NCBI GenBank assembly: GCA_017629985.1
Contig: JAGBWD010000015.1
Span: forward strand, 1 to 50,873
Reading direction: 5' to 3'
Origin: Alistipes sp.
GTDB taxonomy: Bacteria > Bacteroidota > Bacteroidia > Bacteroidales > Rikenellaceae
DNA: 50,873 nt
Shown: piece after piece, positions 36,872 to 45,502 of the stretch
Layout: every line of letters begins with the position of its first letter
Position numbering within the stretch: the first letter of the stretch is position 1
Program-made: the position numbers and the translations under genes
The notes under the pieces: generated by a model
Databases searched by the model: none
The model's input: the letters and a program-made list of their open reading frames with translations, nothing else
Told to the model about the DNA's origin: nothing

Positions 36872-39800
36872 ATGAAAAAGTTTTGGAATTTGATGCTTGC
36901 TGCGTTGATTACAATGGGCGTAGTAGCATGTACGGAGAAGGAGCAGGAGGTCGATAAGACTCCAGAGCCAGCACCTGAAGTGTTGTCTTTTGAGGCGACT
37001 ATCGATGGTGTAATCGAGACACGTACCGATGTGGTTCTTGATGAGCAGTCAGGAAACTGGAATACGGTGTGGGCTGGCAACGAGAAGTTGGCTGTTAGCG
37101 ACTCATCGGGTGCAAAGTACTACTTCACTAACTCGAAGGAGAATAAGGGTCTGTTTAGCAGCTCGGATGCAAATGTTAAGTCGTTGGTAGGTAAGGATGT
37201 GCGCATCGACCTTGTGCAGACCGAGAATGGAAAGAAGGAGATTGATAGTAGAGTTGGTAAGAGTGGTGGTAGCCTCGTAGCAGAGGTTAAGGGCTTCAAT
37301 CCCGAGGAGCGTGTGAGCCTCTCTGTTGAGTCAGCCTTCTTGCGCTACTCTTCAGCTTTTGAGGTTACTCTTCAGGCATCACAGGCTATCTTCATGTATG
37401 ACAAGAGTACACATACTGCATTGGCACTTCCTGCTGGTGAGGATGTATGGGTGGCTGTGAAGTCGTGTGACGCTGCTGTTACTGTAAGCTGCTCTATAGG
37501 TGGTGTTAATTGCTTGGAGCAAGAGCTAAATATCGAGAAGAAGGGCCTTTATAATCTTGGTACTTTGACCCCAGCTCCTGGTGCGGTGTCATCTGTATAC
37601 TTTGTTCCTAATGAGGATTGGAAGAGTGATGATGCTTGGTTTGCGGCCTATGTGTGGAATGAGGCTGGCGATAATAGCTCTATCGTATTGGGCGATGTAG
37701 ATGAGGATGGTGTATATGAGTGTGCCTTGCCTGCAGAGATGACAAACATCATCTTCTGCCGCATGAACCCTGCATATACCGAGTTTGCATGGAATAGCGA
37801 GACCGAGGCTGATCACGTGTGGAACCAGACAGAGGATCTCACCGTTGGCGTAGCACCAAACAACTACTTCTATATCACAGGTTGGGCTACTGGTGAGTGG
37901 CATGAGGCGGGTTATAGCCCCGAGACTCCTGATGATCCTACTACCGAGCCTACGGCCGTATACTTTGTGCCTAACGATGGTTGGAAGAGTGATGAGGCGT
38001 GGTTTGCTGCTTATATGTGGAACGCGGCTGGCGATAACAATAGTGTTGTTTTGGCTGATGAGGATGAGGATGGCATCTATGAGTGTGAGGTTCCTGCAGG
38101 CGTTACAGGCCTTATCTTCTGCCGCATGAACCCAGCATACACCGAGTTTGCATGGAATAGCGAGACCGAGGCTGACCACGTGTGGAACCAGACCGAGGAT
38201 CTCACCGTAGGTGTAGAGCCTAACAACTACTTCTATATCACGGGTTGGGCTACTGGTGAGTGGCACGAGGCAGGTTTTGTCCCCGAGACTCCTGATACTC
38301 CTGTAGTAGAGACTACAGCGGTATACTTTGTTCCTAATAACGATTGGAAGGGTGATGAGGCGTGGTTTGCTGCTTATATGTGGAACGCAGCTGGTGATAA
38401 CAATGCTATCGTTTTGGCTGATGAGGATGAGGATGGTATCTATGAGTGTGAGATTCCTACAGATGTTACAGGTCTTATCTTCTGCCGCATGAACCCAGCA
38501 TATGCCGAGTTTGCATGGAATAGCGAGGCCGAGGGTGACCACGTGTGGAACCAGACCGAGGATCTCACCGTAGGCGTAGAGCCTAACAACTACTTCTACA
38601 TCACAGGTTGGGCTACTGGTGAGTGGCACGAGGCAGGTTTTGTCCCCGAGACTCCTGTAGTAGAGGCTATTGTATGGTCATTGGCAGGCTCCTTCAACGA
38701 GTGGGGAGATGCAATCATGGAGGCTACAGAGCTTGAGAACCTATATGTGGTTAAGGGCTTGGAGTTGAAGTCGGGCGATGAGATTAAGGTTAAGGATTCA
38801 AAGACTTGGGAGACAAGCTATGGTGGTGGCATCACAAACCTCGAGGCAAACAAGTGGATGAAGGCCTACCTTGGTGGTGCAAATGTTGTTGTTGCAGCTA
38901 GTGGCACTTATGATGTATACTTTGAGTATGCCGAGGCTGCGGAGTATAGCAAAATATACCTTGTAGAGATGGATGGTGACTACACCCTTGCCGAGGAGCA
39001 GACAGCAAATGGCACTCTTGTTCCTGATGAGCCAGAGGATCCTGACCAGCCTGTTATTGGTGAGCCTACGAAGTATGGCGTGGTAGGAACATTCCAGGGT
39101 TGGGATGTAGCAAATTCTGTTGTCATGGTTACTGCCGAGGATGGCTGGGTTGTAGCACGTGGCGTAGAGCTTTATAAGGATGATGAGATAAAGATTGTAG
39201 AGGACAAATCATGGAATGTAAGCTATGGTTGGACTACAATAGCTACACTTGATGTAGATGTTGAGTATGTACTCAATAAGGGTGGTCAGAATATCGCTTG
39301 TGCGAAGAATGGTCGTTTCGATATCTACTTCAAGGCTAGCGAGGCGAAATTCAAGTATACATGTGTAGAGGAGTATGCTGATCTTACCGTAAATATTAGC
39401 ATCAACAATAAGGCTAATTGGAGTCCACTACGTATCCTTCTAAAGAGTGGTGATACGCTTCTCACAGCTGCCGAGGGTGATGTTGTTACAGGTGATAGCT
39501 TTGCCGTAAGCGGCGATTATATCGGCTCAACACTCACATATCAGTTCTTCACCGATGGCAAGCAGTCGGAGCCTGCGAACATCAACATCACCAAGAATGG
39601 TGCTACAGTTACCCTCGAGGAGACAATTATCAAACTTATCTTTAAGCTTGATACTGACAACTCAAAGCAGTACTGGGGTACTACTGCGAAGATTCATGTG
39701 TGGAATACAGGCACCTCATTTGACACTAGCTGGCCAGGTAATGCGATGACCTATGATGGTGATCATACATGGCATATCATCGTGCCATCGGAGTTGGTAG

Positions 39801-39916
39801 GTAAGACTATCAATTACCTTGTTCACAATGGCAATGGATGGCAGTCTAAAGACTCGAAGGTGACTATTAATGCTGCTGGTAACACCGTAACAGGAAGCTC
39901 TATCGGCGTTAATTAA
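36872..39916 (+). CDS. Modular lipoprotein with triple 121-residue repeats, starch-binding type
   Basis: A 1014-residue lipid-anchored protein (lipobox Cys20 in MGVVAC, then TEKEQEVDKT). Domain order: a fimbrillin/Mfa-like N-terminal domain (about 40-235) and three consecutive repeats of exactly 121 residues beginning VYFVPN (DNA period 363 bases from 37595). Each repeat contains FCRMNPAY, HVWNQTEDLT and GWATGEWHEAG. Two SusE/SusF-like modules follow (AGSFNEWGD... and VGTFQGWDV...), then a final CBM26-like module with KIHVWNTGT. The repeats resemble CBM26-like starch-binding modules. No catalytic residues are visible. A role in holding starch or another glycan at the surface is inferred. It stands alone with its own terminator and no SusC/D neighbours. 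Confidence 0.8.
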   Translation: MKKFWNLMLAALITMGVVACTEKEQEVDKTPEPAPEVLSFEATIDGVIETRTDVVLDEQSGNWNTVWAGNEKLAVSDSSGAKYYFTNSKENKGLFSSSDANVKSLVGKDVRIDLVQTENGKKEIDSRVGKSGGSLVAEVKGFNPEERVSLSVESAFLRYSSAFEVTLQASQAIFMYDKSTHTALALPAGEDVWVAVKSCDAAVTVSCSIGGVNCLEQELNIEKKGLYNLGTLTPAPGAVSSVYFVPNEDWKSDDAWFAAYVWNEAGDNSSIVLGDVDEDGVYECALPAEMTNIIFCRMNPAYTEFAWNSETEADHVWNQTEDLTVGVAPNNYFYITGWATGEWHEAGYSPETPDDPTTEPTAVYFVPNDGWKSDEAWFAAYMWNAAGDNNSVVLADEDEDGIYECEVPAGVTGLIFCRMNPAYTEFAWNSETEADHVWNQTEDLTVGVEPNNYFYITGWATGEWHEAGFVPETPDTPVVETTAVYFVPNNDWKGDEAWFAAYMWNAAGDNNAIVLADEDEDGIYECEIPTDVTGLIFCRMNPAYAEFAWNSEAEGDHVWNQTEDLTVGVEPNNYFYITGWATGEWHEAGFVPETPVVEAIVWSLAGSFNEWGDAIMEATELENLYVVKGLELKSGDEIKVKDSKTWETSYGGGITNLEANKWMKAYLGGANVVVAASGTYDVYFEYAEAAEYSKIYLVEMDGDYTLAEEQTANGTLVPDEPEDPDQPVIGEPTKYGVVGTFQGWDVANSVVMVTAEDGWVVARGVELYKDDEIKIVEDKSWNVSYGWTTIATLDVDVEYVLNKGGQNIACAKNGRFDIYFKASEAKFKYTCVEEYADLTVNISINNKANWSPLRILLKSGDTLLTAAEGDVVTGDSFAVSGDYIGSTLTYQFFTDGKQSEPANINITKNGATVTLEETIIKLIFKLDTDNSKQYWGTTAKIHVWNTGTSFDTSWPGNAMTYDGDHTWHIIVPSELVGKTINYLVHNGNGWQSKDSKVTINAAGNTVTGSSIGVN
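37595..38670 (+). repeat. Three tandem 363-bp in-frame repeats
   Basis: Copies start at 37595, 37958 and 38321, each exactly 363 bases (121 codons) apart, the last ending near 38670. Copies 2 and 3 are more alike than copy 1. High DNA identity makes copy-number change by recombination likely. An antisense open frame of 346 codons across them is an artefact of the repeat's codon composition. Confidence 0.9.
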
Positions 39917-39942
39917 AGATTCTTTACAACTATTCCTATTTT

Positions 39943-39980
39943 GGGTTTGCTCAACATCATGTTGGGCAGACCCTTTTTTT
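39943..39980 (+). terminator. Terminator of modular lipoprotein gene
   Basis: A 15-bp stem with wobble pairs (39943-39957 with 39959-39973) followed by T7. Confidence 0.8.
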
Positions 39981-39990
39981 ATCTGCGATG

Positions 39991-40021
39991 TTGCTCCTTT
40001 ATAGAAAAAATCATATCTTTG
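39991..40021 (+). promoter_or_regulatory. ABC exporter operon promoter
   Basis: TTG (39991-39993), a 20-base spacer and TATCTTTG (40014-40021), 24 bases before the ATG. Confidence 0.6.
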
Positions 40022-40045
40022 TATGTGATAATCAATACATGAAAT

Positions 40046-40972
40046 ATGGATGCGATACTAAAAATTGAGAATGTCTCAAAAAGCTATACAGGGCATAAGG
40101 CTCTGAATGATGTCTCGCTCGAGGTGCCACGAGGTGCTGTCTATGGTCTGTTAGGCCCTAATGGCGCTGGTAAGACCACCCTTATACGCGTGATAACACG
40201 TATAACGCTTGCCGATAGTGGCCGCGTGCTTCTCGATGGCAAGCCTCTTACGGCCAAGGATGTTTTTCACATAGGCTATATGCCCGAGGAGCGTGGACTA
40301 TATAAGAATATGCGTGTTGGTGAGCAGGCTATATTCTTTGCTCGCCTGAAGGGCCTTGGTGGCAAGGAGGCGGAACAGCGACTACGAGGATGGTTTGAGC
40401 GTCTAAACATCTCCGATTGGTGGGAACGTAAGGTGGAGGATTTGTCGAAGGGTATGGCTCAAAAGGTGCAGTTTATAGCTACGGTTGTCCACGAGCCAAA
40501 GCTCCTGATTTTTGATGAGCCATTTTCGGGTTTCGACCCCATCAATGCTAACCTTCTCAAGGAGGAGATTCTTGCACTCCGCGATCGCGGTGCCACGGTG
40601 ATATTTTCGACACATAACATGGCCTCGGTGGAGGAGATATGCGACCATATAACACTTATAAACAAGGCTCAAAATATACTCTCTGGCTCGGTAGATGAGA
40701 TTCGCCGTGCTGCGGGAGGAAATAACTTCGAGGTGTTGTATCGTGCTACAGATGAGGAGTTTATTGCAGCACTAGGAGGTATGGCTGTGCCTATTAGCGA
40801 GAGTAGAGGTATGGTTGGAGGTTTCGTCCAGTCGCGAATACATATCCCCAAGGATGAGGATGTAAAGTTGGTTATAGCAGCGCTAAACGAAAGTTGTGGG
40901 CTGCGCTCTCTGAATGAGGTTATCCCCTCGATGAATGATATCTTCATTCGTGCCGTGAATGGTTCAATATAA
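40046..40972 (+). CDS. ABC transporter ATP-binding protein
   Basis: A 308-residue ABC ATPase of the NatA/CcmA-like exporter type. Walker A GPNGAGKTT (37-45), signature LSKGMAQK, Walker B LLIFDEP with Asp157-Glu158, and switch His in STHNMASVEE. The 70-residue C-terminal extension (DUF4162-like) is typical of this group. Cytoplasmic, pairing with the permease encoded 11 bases downstream. The pair resembles Na+/drug ABC-2 exporters; the substrate is unknown. Confidence 0.92.
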   Translation: MDAILKIENVSKSYTGHKALNDVSLEVPRGAVYGLLGPNGAGKTTLIRVITRITLADSGRVLLDGKPLTAKDVFHIGYMPEERGLYKNMRVGEQAIFFARLKGLGGKEAEQRLRGWFERLNISDWWERKVEDLSKGMAQKVQFIATVVHEPKLLIFDEPFSGFDPINANLLKEEILALRDRGATVIFSTHNMASVEEICDHITLINKAQNILSGSVDEIRRAAGGNNFEVLYRATDEEFIAALGGMAVPISESRGMVGGFVQSRIHIPKDEDVKLVIAALNESCGLRSLNEVIPSMNDIFIRAVNGSI

Positions 40973-40983
40973 AAAGCTAGATT

Positions 40984-42267
40984 ATGAGAAACATTTACCT
41001 TATAATATCACGTGAATATCTGGAGCGTGTACGCAAAAAGTCGTTTATCATCGTGACGCTCCTCATGCCAATATTAATGATTGCTATGATGGTTGCGCCA
41101 TCGTTGATGATGCTCTACAGCAAGAGCGAGCAGAAGCAGGTAGTTGTTATAGATCGCTCGGGAGTTGTTGCCGACAACCTCTATGAGAGTGCCGAGGCAA
41201 CCTTTATCCGCGAGGATGGTATGTCAAAGTCTGAAGCCTGCAACATCTACAACGAGGAGAGTGGCATTTTTGGTATCCTCTATATTGGTGAGGTGGTCGA
41301 TGCTCGCGACTCGGTGCAGCTTATAACAAATAGCTCATCTTCTATGTTGCTCGAGGAGAGTATCTCGTCACAGATAGAGGCTATCGTGGAGCGAGAGAAA
41401 CTCAAAGAGTATAACATCGAGAATCTCGATGAGATACTTGCAAAAATTGAGACAAACATCGAACTTGCTACCTTCGTAAACAACGGAGCTACGGAGGATG
41501 ACGGGGAGATGGAGTCTACCTCTACTGGTGTTAGCTATATTCTTGGTATTGTGTTGGGTATGTTGCTCTACATGATTATAATCTTGTATGGTCAGATGGT
41601 TCTCACATCGGTTGTTGAGGAGAAGGCGTCACGTGTGATAGATGTCATGGTTACTAGCTGCACGCCATTTCAGCTTATGATGGGTAAGATTATCGGTATT
41701 GCCGCTGTAGCCCTCACGCAGATAGCCATTTGGGCGCTGCTGGTACTCTCGGCTTCGAAGTTTGTGATGCCTATGCTCTTTACCTCTGACATCGCTTCAG
41801 CCGGTGGTGCCTTGCTCGATGGTGCGTTGGGAACTGTCACAGATACAGGGTATATAGCAACCCTCTTTGCATATCTTGCCCTCTTTATCCTAGGTGGATT
41901 CTTGTTGTATGCTTCGCTGTATGCAGCCTCTGGCTCGGCTGTGGACTCAATTCAAGATAGTCAGCAGTATAATACAGTCATTATGTTGCCAATCTTCCTG
42001 TCGATGATAATCATGATGACGGTATTTAACGACCCAAATTCGCCAATAGCCTTTTGGTGTTCGATGATACCATTCACTTCGCCTATCGTGATGATTGCTC
42101 GTATCCCCTTTGGTATTCCAACGTGGGAGATAGTTACTTCGTTGGTAATTCTCTATCTGACGTTTATAGCTATGACCTACCTTGCTGCAAAGATCTTCCG
42201 CGTGGGAATCTTCATGCACGGCAAGCGTACCTCGTGGCGTGAGCTATGGCTGTGGCTTAAGGAGTAG
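40984..42267 (+). CDS. ABC-2 type permease (NatB-like)
   Basis: A 427-residue inner-membrane permease: an N-terminal helix (about 20-42), a large extracytoplasmic domain (about 45-180), then five or so membrane segments from 185 to the end. The start RNIYLIISREYLERVRKKSFII is characteristic of NatB-like ABC-2 permeases. VVEEKASRVIDVMVTS (about 211-226) is the conserved coupling segment. It follows its ATPase by 11 bases. A hairpin at 42292-42329 lies just after the stop and overlaps the next promoter. Confidence 0.9.
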   Translation: MRNIYLIISREYLERVRKKSFIIVTLLMPILMIAMMVAPSLMMLYSKSEQKQVVVIDRSGVVADNLYESAEATFIREDGMSKSEACNIYNEESGIFGILYIGEVVDARDSVQLITNSSSSMLLEESISSQIEAIVEREKLKEYNIENLDEILAKIETNIELATFVNNGATEDDGEMESTSTGVSYILGIVLGMLLYMIIILYGQMVLTSVVEEKASRVIDVMVTSCTPFQLMMGKIIGIAAVALTQIAIWALLVLSASKFVMPMLFTSDIASAGGALLDGALGTVTDTGYIATLFAYLALFILGGFLLYASLYAASGSAVDSIQDSQQYNTVIMLPIFLSMIIMMTVFNDPNSPIAFWCSMIPFTSPIVMIARIPFGIPTWEIVTSLVILYLTFIAMTYLAAKIFRVGIFMHGKRTSWRELWLWLKE

Positions 42268-42291
42268 ATGTTCCCATAATAATAAATAGGT

Positions 42292-42329
42292 AAAAAACTT
42301 GAAAACTTTTTTTGTTTTTCAAGTTTTTT
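42292..42329. promoter_or_regulatory. Palindrome: terminator of ABC operon and/or TetR operator
   Basis: Inverted repeat 42292-42306 with 42314-42329 (aaaaaacttgaaaac type, one extra base in the right arm), followed by a T run. It can terminate the ABC operon. It also contains the -33 box of the tetR promoter, the position expected for an autorepressor's operator. Confidence 0.55.
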
Positions 42330-42342
42330 TGCTTTATATTTG
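42311..42342 (+). promoter_or_regulatory. tetR-efflux operon promoter
   Basis: TTTG (42311-42314), a 20-base spacer and TATATTTG (42335-42342), 23 bases before the tetR ATG. The -33 box lies inside the palindrome. Confidence 0.65.
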
Positions 42343-42365
42343 CTGCGAAAAACCCCATTAGAAGT

Positions 42366-43001
42366 ATGACACAGAAGGAAATTATCATCGAACGAGCATC
42401 TAAAATGTTTGTTGCTCAAGGAGTTAAAGCTGTGCGCATGGATGATATTGCACAAGAGTTGAGTATCTCCAAGCGAACACTATACGAGCTCTTCGGCGAT
42501 AAGGAGGAGTTGTTGTATCAAAGCATACTCTATTTCTTGGTTAAGGGTCAAGAGCGCCGTGTGGAGCAGAGTAAGAGTGTGGAGAACAGCCTTGAGGTTA
42601 TGCTTATAAACCTTCGCGATATGATTGCTTATGCACCGCTGTCGAGTCGTATACGTACAAATCTCAAGCGTTTTTATCCCTCTGTCTTCGAGCGTTTGGA
42701 GAGTGATGCTAGGGCCAACTCCTTCGAGGATATTTGTCGTTGGGTAAAGAGGTGTGTGGCGAGTGGATATTTCACAAAAACTGCAGATAGTGATTTTGTA
42801 ATCAAGGTATTGCAGGATAGTGTGCATGGTATAATGGTGATGGATAAGCTTGAGTCCACCGATAGTGTGCAGCTGATATCGAGGATAACCTACGCCTTGG
42901 TTATCTTCATTCGAGGTTTGTGTACTCCTAGCGGCATTGCGGTTATTGACACATGTTTCGAAAAGTATTTCGGTAATATACCTTCTATAAATACGTTGTA
43001 A
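42366..43001 (+). CDS. TetR-family transcriptional regulator
   Basis: A 211-residue repressor starting at the ATG at 42366; the frame is open to 42312, but that extension crosses the promoter. Residues 1-50 hold the TetR helix-turn-helix (IIIERASKMFVAQGVKAVRM, then DDIAQELSISKRTLYELFGD). The rest is the helical ligand-binding and dimer domain. As first gene of the RND efflux operon it probably represses that operon and itself through the palindrome at 42292-42329. The inducer is unknown. Confidence 0.9.
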   Translation: MTQKEIIIERASKMFVAQGVKAVRMDDIAQELSISKRTLYELFGDKEELLYQSILYFLVKGQERRVEQSKSVENSLEVMLINLRDMIAYAPLSSRIRTNLKRFYPSVFERLESDARANSFEDICRWVKRCVASGYFTKTADSDFVIKVLQDSVHGIMVMDKLESTDSVQLISRITYALVIFIRGLCTPSGIAVIDTCFEKYFGNIPSINTL

Positions 43002-43028
43002 AAGATAAATAATATATAAACTACAAAG

Positions 43029-44402
43029 ATGAAAAAGTTATTATCACTTATCTGTATTGGTCTTGTATCGTTGGGATTAGTGCAGGCGCAGTCTACAGGG
43101 GCTGCAACAGGGAGGGTTGTTGAGCTGTCGCTTGATGAGGCGATAGAGGTTGCCCTTACAGACAACCCTACAGTGAAGGTCGCAAACCTCGAAATAGAGC
43201 GTTACGACTATGTTCGCAAGCAGGCAGCATCTTCGTTGTATCCACAGATTGATGCGTCAGCCGCTTATCAGCTTGCGCTACGCCGTCAGGAGATGGCCGA
43301 GGGTCTATCGTTTGGTGGTAAGAACACCTTTAACATTGCAGGAAACATCTCATTGCCACTCTTCGTACCTTCGGTATATCGCCAGATGAAGATGAGCCGT
43401 ACGCAGATGGAGACAGCCGTGGAGAGTGCGCGTGCTACGCGTATAGGCCTTGTAGCTGCTGTACGCTCGGCATACTACAATGTGTTGCTTGCAGAGCAGT
43501 CGTTGGAGGTGCTTAATGAGGCTGTTTTGACTACGCAGCGTGTTGTGGATAACACCCGTAGCCTCTATGAGAATGGTCTTGCAGCGGAGTATGACTACCT
43601 TACAGCGCAGGTTCAGCTCTCTAACCTTAAGCCACAGGTTCTTCAGGCCGAGAGCGCTATCGAGATTACCAAGCTTCAGCTTAAGATGTATCTCTCGTTG
43701 CCCGAGGATGTTGAGGTGGAGGTTAGCGGAACCCTTGATGACTTCCGCACAGCGGTTATGCTAGGTGAGGATTACTCTACGGATATCTCCGAGAATACCA
43801 CTCTCCGCACCCTAGATCTGCAGAGCCAGCTTCTCGAGCATCAGGAAAAGTTGATTCAGACTACACGCATGCCTACTATTGCAGCCTTTGGCCAGATATC
43901 TTATATCGGTCAGGAGCGTGTTGCAGGTCTTGCAGCATTGATGGGTGGTGGTCAGGCTGCCTCAAACCAGTCGAAATTCTGGTGGCAGTATCCAATAAAT
44001 ATTGGCGCACAGATATCAATACCTCTCTTTGCAGGTTTCAAGAAGACCAATCAGCTTCGCGAGGTGCGTAACCAGCGTGCGCAGCTAGAGCTTCAGCGTA
44101 AGTATGCCGAGGATGGTGTACGTTTGCAGGTGGAGCAGGCTATCAACACGCTTCTCACAGCACGTGAGACCATGCTCTCTAACGAGCGTACCGTGGAGCA
44201 GGCTACAAAGGCTTACGACATCACCCTTACGCGTTACAACGCTGGTGCTGGTACTATCCTCGAGCTTAACTCCTCGCAGCTAGCCCTCACACAGTCGCAG
44301 TTGAGCTACTCACAGTCTATATACGACTACCTCACAGCGTATGCTCAATATGAGAAGGCTATCGGTGTCGAGACATACGTAGATACAGATAGCGTAAAGT
44401 AA
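43029..44402 (+). CDS. TolC-family outer-membrane efflux protein
   Basis: A 457-residue outer-membrane channel of tripartite efflux pumps. Signal peptide 1-21 (GLVQAQ). Two OEP repeats: the first from about 35 (LSLDEAIEVALTDNPTVKVA), the second from about 255, with long coiled-coil segments and Tyr-rich ends such as SQSIYDYLTAYAQYEKAIG. It is 27 bases after tetR and 35 bases before the adaptor gene, consistent with one efflux operon. Confidence 0.92.
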   Translation: MKKLLSLICIGLVSLGLVQAQSTGAATGRVVELSLDEAIEVALTDNPTVKVANLEIERYDYVRKQAASSLYPQIDASAAYQLALRRQEMAEGLSFGGKNTFNIAGNISLPLFVPSVYRQMKMSRTQMETAVESARATRIGLVAAVRSAYYNVLLAEQSLEVLNEAVLTTQRVVDNTRSLYENGLAAEYDYLTAQVQLSNLKPQVLQAESAIEITKLQLKMYLSLPEDVEVEVSGTLDDFRTAVMLGEDYSTDISENTTLRTLDLQSQLLEHQEKLIQTTRMPTIAAFGQISYIGQERVAGLAALMGGGQAASNQSKFWWQYPINIGAQISIPLFAGFKKTNQLREVRNQRAQLELQRKYAEDGVRLQVEQAINTLLTARETMLSNERTVEQATKAYDITLTRYNAGAGTILELNSSQLALTQSQLSYSQSIYDYLTAYAQYEKAIGVETYVDTDSVK

Positions 44403-44437
44403 CATTAACCGAAATAAACAAAAATAGATAAACAATT

Positions 44438-45460
44438 ATGAAGAAGAGTTTAATGTTGATTGTTGCAGTAGCTACATTGGTAGGCTGCAACTCAAACCAG
44501 AAGAAGGGTGGCGACTCTACTGTAGTTGCTGTAGAGGAGGCTGTAGCTATCAAGGTATGTGCTGCAGAGAGCATGGATGTAGAGCAGTTGGAGACCTACA
44601 CCTCGGAGATTCTCCCATACAAGGAGAATGATATCACCCCTGCAGCCCAGGGCTTGCACATTGACGAGATTAAGGTTGATGTAGGTGATCGTGTGAAGGC
44701 CGGTCAGGTTGTTGTAACGCTCAACCGTACAAACCTCAAGCAGTTGGAGATTAACCTTGCTACGGTTCAGGATAGCTACGACCGTATGGTCCCTGTCCAC
44801 AAGGCTGGTGGTATCTCTGATCAGCAGCTTCTCGAGTTGGAGAATACCCTTAACCTTCAGAAGGAGATTGTCGATAACATGAAGAAGAACTCTGTAATCA
44901 CCTCACCAATCTCTGGTGTTGTTACAGCACGTAACTTCGAGAATGGCGACCTCTTTGCCTCTATGCCTATCCTTCACATTATGCAGATTGATAAGTTGAA
45001 GGTTATGGCTAATGTGTCGGAGCAGTACTACCCAGTTGTTAAGGTTGGTCAGAAGGTAGATATCACCGTAGATATCTTCCCTGGAGAGACCTTCGAGGGT
45101 AAGGTGACACGTATCAACCCAGCACTTGATGCGCAGACACGCACCTTCGGTGTGGAGATTACCATCCCTAACTCTAACGAGCGTCTTCGCCCAGGTATGT
45201 ATGCACGTGCTACATTCAACATGGGTAAGTATAGTGGTGTTATGGTTGATGATGTAGCGGTGCAGAAGCAGGCTGGTTCTTCGGAGCGTTATGTTTATGT
45301 TATTAAGGATGGCGTTGCCGAGTTCCGCTTTGTGCGCGATGGTCGCCGTGTGGGTAACAAGATTAATATTATCGATGGTCTTGAGCCAGGTGAGCAAGTT
45401 GCTACAACATCATTCATTCGTCTTGCCAACGGTAAGAAGGTCTCTATTATCAACGAGTAG
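44438..45460 (+). CDS. RND efflux periplasmic adaptor (membrane fusion lipoprotein)
   Basis: A 340-residue HlyD/AcrA-type adaptor. Lipobox Cys17 (LVGC). It has a short alpha hairpin (about 95-145) between two lipoyl halves (GLHIDEIKVDVGDRVKAGQV and ITSPISGVVTARNFENGDLF), then beta-barrel and membrane-proximal domains (LRPGMYARATF, GLEPGEQVATTSF). It links the TolC-like channel encoded upstream and the RND pump encoded 42 bases downstream. Confidence 0.92.
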   Translation: MKKSLMLIVAVATLVGCNSNQKKGGDSTVVAVEEAVAIKVCAAESMDVEQLETYTSEILPYKENDITPAAQGLHIDEIKVDVGDRVKAGQVVVTLNRTNLKQLEINLATVQDSYDRMVPVHKAGGISDQQLLELENTLNLQKEIVDNMKKNSVITSPISGVVTARNFENGDLFASMPILHIMQIDKLKVMANVSEQYYPVVKVGQKVDITVDIFPGETFEGKVTRINPALDAQTRTFGVEITIPNSNERLRPGMYARATFNMGKYSGVMVDDVAVQKQAGSSERYVYVIKDGVAEFRFVRDGRRVGNKINIIDGLEPGEQVATTSFIRLANGKKVSIINE

Positions 45461-45502
45461 TACCCTAGTACACTTATTTTCTAACAGCTAAACGCTATAA
45501 CG

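Noticed and set aside
37589-38629. 346-codon open frame antisense to the modular lipoprotein repeats
   Set aside because: It is a threefold repetition created by the 363-base repeat on the other strand; no signal or domain.
42312-42365. Upstream extension of the TetR gene
   Set aside because: It covers the promoter -33/-7 boxes and begins at a TTG; TetR proteins normally start close to the HTH as from 42366.
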